Source: DAIDJD01 sp035485275 (GTDB taxonomy: Bacteria; Oederibacteriota; JAJYGY01; DAIDJD01). From it: 64,000 nucleotides of DNA. Numbering within the stretch: the stretch's first letter is position 1; every line of letters begins with the position of its first letter. A program made the position numbers and the translations under genes. The stretch spans positions 124,001 to 188,000 of the forward strand of contig DATHOE010000034.1 of NCBI GenBank assembly GCA_035485275.1, read 5' to 3'. Positions 8,417-16,784 of this stretch are shown piece after piece. Below the pieces are notes generated by a model. It was not told where the DNA came from, made no database searches, and saw only the letters and a list, made by a program, of their open reading frames with translations.

Positions 8417-10006
8417 ATGCTGTTCTTGGACAAGCAAATGAACTTTGGTTGCGGAAAAATCGCCTTTGTGATGGCTGCCATCCTGGCCCTGGGTTTCGGC
8501 TGGGTATGCATGGTTTTGGCCAAGCGTTTACGTTGGGTTGACCGTCCCGGACACAGGAAGAGTCAGAAGCGGTCGGTGCCCTATCTGGGGGGGCTGGCTC
8601 TTTTTCTCGCCCTTGGCACGACCCTGTTTGTCCTTTATCAGGTGGGTTATTTTGTTGCGGAGCCGGGTTTCAGCATTCCCTCTCTCCTAGCGTGTTTATC
8701 CCCGGCTTTGGCCGCCTGCGGATTGGGGCTCTGGGACGATATTTATGAAATGCCGGCCAGATACAAATTCGCCTTCCAAGGCCTCATCGCGCTCGGGTTC
8801 AGCCAGTTCGCGTACCGATTTTCCGTTTTCCACATTCCCGGTTTTTCGCCCCTAATTTTGGACCCTGAAGTAGCCGTCCTGGTCACCACGTTTTTCATGG
8901 TCGCGGTTGTAAACGGATTCAACATGATCGACGGCTCGGACGCCCTCTGCCTCGGTTCAAGCACGGTGACCTTGGCGCTTGTGTCCGCCGTGGCTGAGCT
9001 TGACGGACAGCCCCAATTCGCGATATTGGGCCTGGCGACCTGCGGCGCCTGCCTGGGTTTGCTGTACTGGAATCGGCCCCCCGCACGCATTTATATCGGG
9101 GACGCCGGCAGCCTGGGCTTGGGCTTCCTTGTGGCGGGTCTTGTGGTCGCACTGGGAGCGGGCGCCCCCGGACATTTCCTGCTGGGGCCGAAGGGTCTTC
9201 CGCGGGAGGCTTTCGCCTATCAGATCGTGGTGGCGTCACTATTGGTCGGCATTCCGGCCCTGGAGGTGCTGTTGACGGTGGCGCGGCGGGGCCTGCAGGG
9301 AAGGAGCTTGGGCCGCGGCGACCAGGGACACCTGCACCATCGATTGGCCCAGCGCGGATGGCGGCCGGCCTCGATCGCCGGCGGAGCCATGGGGGTGAAT
9401 CTCCTGTGTGGAAGCATAGCGTTGGCTTTTTTGTCCGGTGAAAAAGGCATGGCCGTGATGTGCGCGTTCATGCTGGCGATACTGTTGGGGTTGGGGCTGC
9501 AGTATTTGGACTATTTCCGGATGCTTCGATCGGATTGGCTGGACAAACGGCGCCCCCATTATGCGGTGGCGACCCACTTTGCCGCCATGCAGGCCTCAAA
9601 ACTGAAGTTGGCCAGCCATCGTGAGGAGGTTTTGGCCCTGGTGAAGCAGGCGTGCCACGAATTTGGGGCCCATGAATGTCGCGTCAGCGTGCGGGACTCG
9701 TCGGACAGGCGATGGATTTGGAAATGGTCCGAACCGGCACCCGCGCAGGCGGGCCCCCGGGTGAAGGACAGGGTGCGCATCGCGGACACGCGCAACCATG
9801 CGTCCTGGACGATGGAAAACGACGACAGAGAACCGGACTTGAACATGAATCTTCGCGTGATCATGACCGAATTCATGCGCGACGCGCTTGAACGTTTGGT
9901 TGAACTCATGGCGGGCCAGGAGAACGTCGTTCCAGAACGGGATGCCGGAAAGACGGACACACTGGACCTGGTTCTGAGTATCAAGGGTTTCAAAAACAGG
10001 CTCTGA
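8417..10006 (+). CDS. WecA/MraY-family polyprenyl-phosphate sugar-1-phosphate transferase with long C-terminal extension
   Basis: This is the likely initiating enzyme of the glycan: it transfers a HexNAc-1-phosphate from a UDP-sugar to undecaprenyl phosphate at the inner membrane. Motifs appear in family order: GLWDDIYE (catalytic Asp pair near residue 108), NGFNMIDGSDAL, YIGDAGSLGLGF and GHLHHRLAQRG (the HxxH motif near residue 304). About ten to eleven helices occupy residues 1-370. A hydrophilic C-terminal region of about 155 residues (roughly 375-529) extends beyond the usual WecA length (about 367) and may be a cytosolic regulatory domain. It stands alone between the divergent acetylase and a minus-strand unit. 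Confidence 0.88.
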   Translation: MLFLDKQMNFGCGKIAFVMAAILALGFGWVCMVLAKRLRWVDRPGHRKSQKRSVPYLGGLALFLALGTTLFVLYQVGYFVAEPGFSIPSLLACLSPALAACGLGLWDDIYEMPARYKFAFQGLIALGFSQFAYRFSVFHIPGFSPLILDPEVAVLVTTFFMVAVVNGFNMIDGSDALCLGSSTVTLALVSAVAELDGQPQFAILGLATCGACLGLLYWNRPPARIYIGDAGSLGLGFLVAGLVVALGAGAPGHFLLGPKGLPREAFAYQIVVASLLVGIPALEVLLTVARRGLQGRSLGRGDQGHLHHRLAQRGWRPASIAGGAMGVNLLCGSIALAFLSGEKGMAVMCAFMLAILLGLGLQYLDYFRMLRSDWLDKRRPHYAVATHFAAMQASKLKLASHREEVLALVKQACHEFGAHECRVSVRDSSDRRWIWKWSEPAPAQAGPRVKDRVRIADTRNHASWTMENDDREPDLNMNLRVIMTEFMRDALERLVELMAGQENVVPERDAGKTDTLDLVLSIKGFKNRL

Positions 10007-10046
10007 GCCTGCTCAGGAATGCCTTCGTGAGACGCTGAGCTGCGGG

Positions 10047-10784
10047 TCAGCCTTTGGAAGTCGCCCCGCCTATTGGTTTGGATGCCTGTGCGACAACATT
10101 GCAATAGGAGTCGTATTTTTTTGGAAGCATGCGGTCCAGCGCTAGGCCGCTCAGATTCATCGATGGAATAAATAGGTAAGGCGTCCCGAAACGGAGATAC
10201 CGCACAAGGCACATGGTCAGGTGTTGCCAGGACGCGAGAAAACTCGATGTGGTCTTGTCGGTGACGACGTTATCGAAGCCGTGTTTCCGCAACAATAACG
10301 CGAAGCCGGCCGCCGTATATCGGGCAAGGTCCTCCGGGCCGTCCTCTTCCCAAGTGAACGGGGTTACGATGAGGAGGCGTCCGCCCGGCCTAAGCACCCT
10401 TTTGAATTCGTCGAGCACTTGGTCTATATTTGGAACGTACATCATCACCTCGGTACTGAACACTCCGTCAAAGCTTCCGTCCGCGAAGGGCAGGGTTTTA
10501 CCGTCGTAGAAGGCGTCAATGTCGCTGCGTTTGTCGTAGAAATCCATCTGCAATTCCAGGCCTACGTAGGTCCTCGCGTTATTGAACAAGGATCGATAGG
10601 GTTTGGTTCCACAGCCGAAGTCCAAAATATCGCCGTGAAAGCCCTCGGCGCGAGCGGCGACGGCGCGGTAGATCCCGCGGTGGATGATGTAGCTGGAGTT
10701 CACGAAAATTCCAACGGGTCCTGGCAGAAACTTGTGCTTTTGCACCACCGTTTCTCTGAATTTTTTCCTGAGCTTTTCTAGCAT
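10047..10784 (-). CDS. Class I SAM-dependent methyltransferase
   Basis: The 245-residue protein has a Rossmann-type methyltransferase core: motif I LDFGCGTKPYR at about 54-64, an acidic strand end (YVGLELQMD), and FDGVFSTEVMMYVPN with FKRVLRPGGRLLIVTPF (motifs II/III, Methyltransf_11 style). ATG at 10784 is chosen because GAGGGG lies 4 nt upstream; an earlier in-frame ATG at 10919 would overlap the upstream gene and lacks this site. It lies downstream of a polysaccharide deacetylase, and probably methylates a sugar or the glycan end. The precise acceptor is not predictable. Confidence 0.8.
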   Translation of the reverse strand: MLEKLRKKFRETVVQKHKFLPGPVGIFVNSSYIIHRGIYRAVAARAEGFHGDILDFGCGTKPYRSLFNNARTYVGLELQMDFYDKRSDIDAFYDGKTLPFADGSFDGVFSTEVMMYVPNIDQVLDEFKRVLRPGGRLLIVTPFTWEEDGPEDLARYTAAGFALLLRKHGFDNVVTDKTTSSFLASWQHLTMCLVRYLRFGTPYLFIPSMNLSGLALDRMLPKKYDSYCNVVAQASKPIGGATSKG

Positions 10785-10899
10785 TAGGCCCCTCAAAAAA
10801 CGGCGACGGCTTATATCCAAGGTCCATTTTGGAGGGCCGTTCCTAAAACGCCGGAACAGGACCGGGCCCTGGATCGGTCCGAACTCCAGAAACCGAGCT

Positions 10900-11862
10900 T
10901 CATCTCCAGCCTCGGACAAAGGCCCGCCGGACGTAGCCCTTGAAATCGCCGAGGGTCCACGATCCGACGAGCATGCGCGGGAGCTCCCAAGGGGAGGTGG
11001 ATCTCCGTACCGCGCAGGAACGGGTGGTGAAGGCGAAGCGATAGCCGGAATCCTTCAGGGCCAAAATGCTGGCCTGGTCGTATTGCCCGTTGGGATAGGC
11101 GAAGTAGGGGCTCTCCAGGCCCCAGCGCCTCAAATCCAGGTAGGATCCCCGTACTTCGGACCTTTGTGACGCGGGAGGGCGGCCCGCGAGGATGAAGTGA
11201 CTCCTTGTGTGTCCGCCGACGGACATCCCGGGAGTGGAGGCCCAGGAACGCACTTCTCCCAGGGACATTATCCGGTGGCTGGGCCGGGGCCTGGCGGGTA
11301 CTCCGGCCTTCCCCGATATCTCGCGAAGGGCCCGGGCCTGCGCGCTGGGGGACATCGCTTGAAGGAGGTCCCAAAGGCGGTCGAAGGTGTCCATCCAGTT
11401 TCGGCCCGGTTCCGGGAGGAGGCGGATCCCGCGGTACACAAGGGGAGCCCGGCGGCCGGCGTTCCCGTCTGAGAGGATCCGTTCCAGGGCGTCCCAAAGG
11501 AATTCCCGTTTCCGGTTCACGTACCCGGTGGCCAGAAAAAGGAGGGCGGGTAGCCTCATTTGGTGCAAGACCGGGAGTGCCCCGGTCACGTTATCCGAGT
11601 ATCCGTCGTCGAAGGTCAACATGATCGCCGGACGCCGGCGGGGCTTCATGATGTCCTCGGCTCCTATGACGTCGAAATTCTCCGCCAGCCAAACCAACTG
11701 GCGCCGGAAGGCTTCCGGCGTCACTGTGATCCCGAAGGGATCCGTTTCGAAGTTCGCGATTCGGTGGTAGCCGAGCACCAGGAGGGGAGCTTCCCAGAGG
11801 TTCCTGAGGGCGTTCACCGGAAAATGCGAGACACCTTTGATGCGATCCATGGACCAAGACAT
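10900..11862 (-). CDS. Polysaccharide deacetylase (NodB-homology, CE4)
   Basis: The 320-residue protein contains a NodB homology domain. PLLVLGYHRIANF opens the barrel, LTFDDGYSDN near residue 83 carries the Asp-Asp of motif 1, and GGHTRSHFIL carries the two metal-binding His of motif 2 (H-x3-H). The region LESPYFAYPNGQYD matches motif 3 (F-x-Y-P-x-G). There is no clear signal peptide, so it may be cytoplasmic or membrane-associated. Such enzymes in polysaccharide loci remove N-acetyl groups from lipid-linked or nascent sugars. AGGGGAAACGC precedes the ATG. It sits in a minus-strand run with a GT4 upstream and a methyltransferase downstream. Confidence 0.85.
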   Translation of the reverse strand: MSWSMDRIKGVSHFPVNALRNLWEAPLLVLGYHRIANFETDPFGITVTPEAFRRQLVWLAENFDVIGAEDIMKPRRRPAIMLTFDDGYSDNVTGALPVLHQMRLPALLFLATGYVNRKREFLWDALERILSDGNAGRRAPLVYRGIRLLPEPGRNWMDTFDRLWDLLQAMSPSAQARALREISGKAGVPARPRPSHRIMSLGEVRSWASTPGMSVGGHTRSHFILAGRPPASQRSEVRGSYLDLRRWGLESPYFAYPNGQYDQASILALKDSGYRFAFTTRSCAVRRSTSPWELPRMLVGSWTLGDFKGYVRRAFVRGWR

Positions 11863-11903
11863 GCGTTTCCCCTGTCCCCTTGCGGACGTTCCTCCGGCCC
11901 GCG

Positions 11904-13295
11904 TCAGCGTGCGGGCCCGGGGGCCAAGATGGCGTCGTAGATCGCGTCCACGCGCCGGACGTAGTCGCCGGATGACTGCACGGTCGGCATAGCGGCGCCG
12001 TAACGGGTCAAGGCTCCCGGCTCGCTGCGCATCCGATCTATCGCGCGCGCGAGGGAGGCGACTGAACCGATCTCGAACACTCGCCCGAAGCGGTCCTCAA
12101 TGTCATAGTCCCTCAGGGTCGGGATATCGGGCGCTATAACCGGGCGTTTGTGGGCGAAGGACTCGAGCAGGGTCAGCGGCAGGTTCTCCATGCACTGCGA
12201 AGGAATCAGTGTGGCATCGATCCTGGAGAAAAAGGATGCGATGTCGCGGTGCGGAAGCCACCCCAGCCATTCGACGGTGTGCATGCCCACGTGCCCGGGA
12301 TAGCGGGCGCGTAGTTCCTTAGCGAAATCGCCGTCCAGGCTGCCCGCGACCACGAGGCGCACCGGCGACGAGACCACGCCGCTTTCAAGCGCCTGAAAGA
12401 CCTCCCCCAAACCCTTGTCCGGCGCGATCCTTCCAATATAGCCGAAGGTGACTTCTCCCGACGCTTTGCATTTTGCGCCGGCATCCTGCACCGGATCGTA
12501 GTACCAGGGGATGACGTGGACCATCTTCCTATCTATGCCGAACTGGGAGAAGAACTCCGCGCCGAATGAATTGGCGACGATCAGGGCCCCCAAAGCGGGG
12601 AGGGCGAGCCTGGCCCTCTCCAGATTCAGGGAAACCCTCCGCTTCAGGCCGACACGGAGGATTCCGCGCTCGCTGAGGGACCGGTCGAAGGGGAAGAGGC
12701 TCGTCGCCTCCAGGAGTCGTTCGCCGAAAAGCGTCGAAACGAGCATCTCGTTGAGCCTTCCGGCCGTTCGCCTGCCGGCCCAGACGCAGCGGGCGCATTT
12801 GTCGAGTTCCGCGGTCCCGTCGCAGAGCCCGCCTTCGCCCTTCACGAGATGCGACCGCAGGCAACCCAGGCCCCAGTCGTGGGCGGAGAAGACGGCCGGG
12901 ATAGAGGAACGCCTCGCGGCCTCGAAGATCCACCACATTCCCGCGCCATGGTGCATATGGACGATGTCCGGCTTGATTCTGCCGAGCAGTTCGCGGCCGA
13001 TCCCAACCGCCTCCTCCCACCTCGCCTCGTTCAGCACTTGGCCCGAGTAGAGGTGGTTCAGATTCACGACATGGTAAGGGAGGCCCTGGAAGGTGTATTC
13101 CAGGCGCGAAACGATTTTAGGGGCGGCGGGGGCGGGCAGTGGGCCCTCCCATCCGTCCTGCCCCGGCCAGGTCAATAGCTCCACGTCCCGGCCATGGTTT
13201 TCGCGCAGGGCCCGGGCTTGGCGGAAGACGTTGTTGTTGTATCCGACCGGATCGGGCCAGGCGTATTTGCTGACGAAAAGGATACGACCTGGCAT
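11904..13295 (-). CDS. Family 4 glycosyltransferase
   Basis: This GT-B fold glycosyltransferase has 463 residues. The N-terminal domain starts ILFVSKYAWPDPVGYNNNVFRQA and includes DIVHMHHGAGMWW; the C-terminal domain has FGYIGRIAPDKGLGEVFQAL and CMENLPLTLLESFAHKRPVIA, the E-x7-E-type donor site. An insert with several cysteines (GLCDGTAELDKCARCVW) is like the zinc-binding-type loop seen in some polysaccharide GT4 enzymes. The gene precedes the deacetylase on the same strand with a 41-bp gap. Its sugar specificity is unknown. Confidence 0.85.
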   Translation of the reverse strand: MPGRILFVSKYAWPDPVGYNNNVFRQARALRENHGRDVELLTWPGQDGWEGPLPAPAAPKIVSRLEYTFQGLPYHVVNLNHLYSGQVLNEARWEEAVGIGRELLGRIKPDIVHMHHGAGMWWIFEAARRSSIPAVFSAHDWGLGCLRSHLVKGEGGLCDGTAELDKCARCVWAGRRTAGRLNEMLVSTLFGERLLEATSLFPFDRSLSERGILRVGLKRRVSLNLERARLALPALGALIVANSFGAEFFSQFGIDRKMVHVIPWYYDPVQDAGAKCKASGEVTFGYIGRIAPDKGLGEVFQALESGVVSSPVRLVVAGSLDGDFAKELRARYPGHVGMHTVEWLGWLPHRDIASFFSRIDATLIPSQCMENLPLTLLESFAHKRPVIAPDIPTLRDYDIEDRFGRVFEIGSVASLARAIDRMRSEPGALTRYGAAMPTVQSSGDYVRRVDAIYDAILAPGPAR

Positions 13296-13359
13296 CAGAG
13301 GCGTCCATTCAGCGGAGCTTCTTAAAGACCGGCCGAAGGCGGCGCCGGCAGACTCCTGT

Positions 13360-14472
13360 CTACTTAAAGAACTCGTTCACCGCCTGAATCACCCGCTCCT
13401 GGTCTTCCGCTTTGAGGTCCGCGTAGAAGGGCAGGCTCAGGATCTCCTCATATAGCCCCTCGGTGACCGGCAGAGGGATGCTGTAGGGGGCGAATTGTGG
13501 CTGAAGGTGGTTGGGGATGTAATTGACGCCGCTGTCCACTCCCCGTTCCCGCAGCCAGGCCATCAGGCCGGCCCTGCGGCCGCGCAGAACCCTGACGACA
13601 TAAGTGAAAGGGAAGACATCATCTATAGGCCATTTCAACAGACGGAGTCCCGTCAGGGGCCGGAAGGCCTGGTTGTACCGGGCGAGGATTTCGAGTTTCC
13701 GCGCCTTGAATTGTTCCATGCGGTCCAGTTGGACCAGGCCAATGGCCGCGCTGATGTTGCTCATATGGTAGCGCCATCCGACCGTCTCCACCTGGTATCT
13801 CCACTCGTCCTGGGCCCCCATGCGCTGCCAGCGGTCCCGGCTGATTCCCAACACCCTTTTTTTGCGGGCCAATGCGGCCACCGCGGGGTCCGAGGTGACG
13901 ATCGCCCCGCCCTCACCGCAGGTGATGTTCTTGATCGGGTCGAAGCTGAAGCAAGTGATCTGCCCGAACGAGCCGATACGACGGCCGCGGTGGGTGGATC
14001 CGAAGGCATGGGCGGCGTCCTCAACCAGAACGGTTCCGTGCCGCTCGGACAGCTCCAGGAGCCGGTCCATGTCCGCGGGGATGCCGCAGTAGTGGACCGG
14101 GACGATGGCACGGGTGCGGGCGGTCACCTTGCGGGCGACATCTCCGACGTCCAGATTCAGGGTTTCCGGTTCCACCTCGCAAAAGACCGGGGTGGCTCCG
14201 GCCGCACGGATGGCCTGGATCGTGGCGCAAAAAGTGAGGGAGGGTACGATCACCTCCGCGCCGGCCGTGATGCCGGCGGACTCCAAGGCCAGATGCAGTG
14301 CGGCGGTGCCTGAAGAGACCGCCACGGTTTCGCGTCCGTCGAACAAGCTCCGCAGGCGCTCCTCGAAATTCAGCACCTGTTTGCCGAAGCCCAGCCATCC
14401 GCTGGAAAGTACTTCGGCGACGGCCCCGGCCTCAAGCGCGCCGGTGCTTGGTTTGGAAACTGGAATCGTCAT
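13360..14472 (-). CDS. DegT/DnrJ/EryC1/StrS-type sugar aminotransferase
   Basis: This 370-residue PLP-dependent enzyme aminates a keto-sugar nucleotide. It has the family start PVSKPSTGALEAGAVAEVLSSGWLGFG, VSSGTAALHLAL, VPVHYCGIPADMDRLLEL, EDAAHAFGS and the Schiff-base lysine in CFSFDPIKNITCGEGGAIVT. GVNYIPNHLQPQF near the C-terminus is also typical. Length matches the family. ATG overlaps the stop of the upstream GT2 gene by 4 nt, so the two are coupled. With gmd at 19228 it raises the possibility of a GDP-perosamine-like amino sugar (Per-type aminotransferase), but the keto-sugar substrate cannot be assigned from sequence alone. Confidence 0.9.
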   Translation of the reverse strand: MTIPVSKPSTGALEAGAVAEVLSSGWLGFGKQVLNFEERLRSLFDGRETVAVSSGTAALHLALESAGITAGAEVIVPSLTFCATIQAIRAAGATPVFCEVEPETLNLDVGDVARKVTARTRAIVPVHYCGIPADMDRLLELSERHGTVLVEDAAHAFGSTHRGRRIGSFGQITCFSFDPIKNITCGEGGAIVTSDPAVAALARKKRVLGISRDRWQRMGAQDEWRYQVETVGWRYHMSNISAAIGLVQLDRMEQFKARKLEILARYNQAFRPLTGLRLLKWPIDDVFPFTYVVRVLRGRRAGLMAWLRERGVDSGVNYIPNHLQPQFAPYSIPLPVTEGLYEEILSLPFYADLKAEDQERVIQAVNEFFK

Positions 14473-15500
14473 CCCTTACGCCTCTTGATATCCATGGATG
14501 CCGCAGCCTGAAAACCGCTCGCCATCCAGTTCTGGGCCAAAATCTCCGCCAGGTCCGGCGAGAAGTGGCGGCGCCACAGCAGGACGGAGGCCTCCGCCGG
14601 CCTCGCCAGCCAGGAGAGCCTGGCGCCCCATTTTTCCGCGAAACTGCCGTCCAAACCATAAAAGGCCGCCCTCAATCCGTAGGTATAACGCAGCGCGCGC
14701 AGGTACGCCGAAACCCTGCTTTGGGCGGCCAGCCACTTGGTGAATGCCTCCCGTTCCGAGCCGGGCCGAAGAAGGTCCTGCGCACAGCCGTGCCGCTCGC
14801 GGAGCAGATAGACGACGGTCACCAGCACGTCCTCAAATCCTTGCTGATCCCCGCTTTCGGCCCGCGATGTCTGGCCGGGGTGCTTCCTTAGCATGATCAG
14901 GGGCCGTTTCATGCAGGCCAAGCGCCCCACGGCCGCAAGGTTCAGCCAGAGATCCTTGTCCTGGACGCTCAAAAGCGAGAGCTTGTATCCGCCTAGAGCC
15001 AAAGCCTTTTCCCGGGAAAAGACCACGGATGAATGCGGAATAGTGCGGCGCATTTCCAGCATGTCCGCCATCAGGGCATCGTGCTGCGACGCATAACGAT
15101 GCCGCCGGACCTCCCTGCCTTCAGCGTCAATTTCCACGCAGCTCGTGCCCAGCAACACGAGGTCCGGTTCGCGAAGCAGCTGGTCGATTTGCTCGCTTAA
15201 TTTTTCCGGAAGCCAGAGGTCGTCCTGGTCGATGCGTGCGATCCACGAGCCCTTGGCGAGCCGCAAACCCCGGTTGAGCGTATCGGATAGGCCGCTGTGT
15301 TTTTTGGCGACGACCTTTATGCGGCGGTCTTTTTTGGCGAGGGATCGGGCCAGGGGGAGCGAACCGTCCGTGGAGGCGTCGTCCAGGATGATGAGTTCCA
15401 GGTTTGCATGGGTTTGGGCGAGCACGCTGGAGACTGCCGTGGCTAGCCAACGGGACCCATTGTAGACTGGCAACAGCACCGACACCAAAGGAGGTTTCAA
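14469..15500 (-). CDS. Family 2 glycosyltransferase
   Basis: The 343-residue product starts PPLVSVLLPVYNGSRWL, with DDASTDGSL and ARIDQDDLWLPEKLSEQI (the D-x-D motif near residue 90), all typical of GT-A family 2. SSVVFSREKALALGGY is the usual acceptor-side motif. TTG at 15500 is the only start in position; the nearest upstream purine-rich site is weak. The C-terminal 100 residues are not diagnostic. It is coupled by a 4-nt overlap to the aminotransferase gene, suggesting it transfers the amino sugar made by that pathway (inference from context). Confidence 0.85.
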   Translation of the reverse strand: MKPPLVSVLLPVYNGSRWLATAVSSVLAQTHANLELIILDDASTDGSLPLARSLAKKDRRIKVVAKKHSGLSDTLNRGLRLAKGSWIARIDQDDLWLPEKLSEQIDQLLREPDLVLLGTSCVEIDAEGREVRRHRYASQHDALMADMLEMRRTIPHSSVVFSREKALALGGYKLSLLSVQDKDLWLNLAAVGRLACMKRPLIMLRKHPGQTSRAESGDQQGFEDVLVTVVYLLRERHGCAQDLLRPGSEREAFTKWLAAQSRVSAYLRALRYTYGLRAAFYGLDGSFAEKWGARLSWLARPAEASVLLWRRHFSPDLAEILAQNWMASGFQAAASMDIKRRKG

Positions 15501-15845
15501 AATTCAACCCGCTCCGAACATGCCCCGATCCGGGGCGTAAGGGTTTCCTTGGCCCGGCGTCATTGCCGTATTTTGGCCCAAATGGCGGGCAAAGGGGCAG
15601 GCCCCCTCTTGCCTTAATCGCCCAAGCCAAGCCCGGCCGAACACAAGGTGCCGCTATTCTTGGCTGAACCGGCCTAGCTTAACACGTGGCCCAGTCCGAA
15701 TCCTCTAGTTTTTTTCGTGGATTCGGCGAACCGTTGCAGGTCCCAACTACGTTGCATCCGAACTAGGATACGCATATTGAGATTGAAATCCCGGACTGCG
15801 CCTGAGATAAAAGCCGCAAGCCCCGCGCACGGAGGACCACCGATC
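15501..15845. other. 345-bp divergent intergenic region
   Basis: This lies between a minus-strand GT2 and a plus-strand methyltransferase gene and should contain promoters for both. I see no strong consensus promoter and no credible small gene. The only functional site I can support is a GGAGG Shine-Dalgarno 9 nt before the plus-strand ATG. Confidence 0.4.
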
Positions 15846-16721
15846 ATGCCGAAACTTAAATTCGTCCGGGAGTTCCTTAAGAAAATCTCACCAGTCTGGA
15901 GCTTCTTTCGATTCCTCAAACACAGGGTTTTCCTGCCGCTAGTGCAGCGCAGCACTTTGAACGTCCTCGAAACGTTTCCGGTCTGTGCGCCGGCTGGGGC
16001 GGGGGGCTACGGGCCGAGGGCCGAGATCACGATCCGAGGCATTAACCAGCTTCTTCCGGGCTTATATTCGTTAGCGATTTTGAACGGGGCAAAAGGGATA
16101 GAGCCGCGGTCTGCGGAAGGATGGCCGTTTCCTGAGGGAGATTTGGAAACCATAAAGGCTTTGGAGGCCTGCCTGGCGAAATTTGGAACAAGAAAGGATC
16201 CGCCGTACCTCAGGCTTTACGGGCACATTTTTAAAGACAGGGAACAAATAGAAACGGTTCTGGAAATCGGGATCGGATCGAATAACCCCAGCATCGTCTC
16301 AAATAACCTGGGGAGCGCGGCGCCCGGCTCCACGCTTCGTGGCCTCAGGGATTTCCTTGGCGGCGCCCGGATTTATGGGGTGGATGTGGATACCGACATT
16401 CTATTCACAGAGGACCGCATTCAAACCTATTTTGTAGACCAGACGGATCGGGCCTCCCTGGAGGCTCTGGGCCGGGAGCTGCCTGACGCCTTTGACCTGA
16501 TCATCGACGACGGACTACTTGCGCCTGTGGCGGATCTGCCAACATTGAATTTCTCACTCGCGCGCCTCCGGATTGGGGGATGGCTGGTGGTGGAGGAAAT
16601 TCCTGGTCGGGCCCTTGTTTTCTGGAAGGTCGTAGCCACGATGCTGGCTTTGTCGTTTAAAGCGACCATTCTCTCCAATGATGATGACAGTCTTATTTTT
16701 GTGGTCGAAAGAAAATACTAA
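15846..16721 (+). CDS. SAM-dependent methyltransferase-like protein of a sugar/macrolide O-methyltransferase type
   Basis: The 291-residue protein has a Rossmann methyltransferase core: VLEIGIGSNNPS at about 140-150 (motif I), ARIYGVDVDTDILF (acidic loop), FVDQTDRASLEAL, and FDLIIDDGLLAPVADLP (catalytic Asp pair), then GGWLVVEEIPG. The GVDVD...DQTD...IIDDG pattern is shared with mycinamicin/macrocin-type sugar O-methyltransferases and cephalosporin-hydroxylase-like families. ATG at 15846 is supported by GGAGG 9 nt upstream. Base composition is lower in G+C than in flanking regions. It is a single-gene unit convergent with the next gene. Substrate unknown. Confidence 0.65.
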   Translation: MPKLKFVREFLKKISPVWSFFRFLKHRVFLPLVQRSTLNVLETFPVCAPAGAGGYGPRAEITIRGINQLLPGLYSLAILNGAKGIEPRSAEGWPFPEGDLETIKALEACLAKFGTRKDPPYLRLYGHIFKDREQIETVLEIGIGSNNPSIVSNNLGSAAPGSTLRGLRDFLGGARIYGVDVDTDILFTEDRIQTYFVDQTDRASLEALGRELPDAFDLIIDDGLLAPVADLPTLNFSLARLRIGGWLVVEEIPGRALVFWKVVATMLALSFKATILSNDDDSLIFVVERKY

Positions 16722-16784
16722 ATCAGGTATTGGGGCGGGGCCTGTTCCGCCAGGGGAGTCACCGTAAATGGCCCCGGTACCTTG

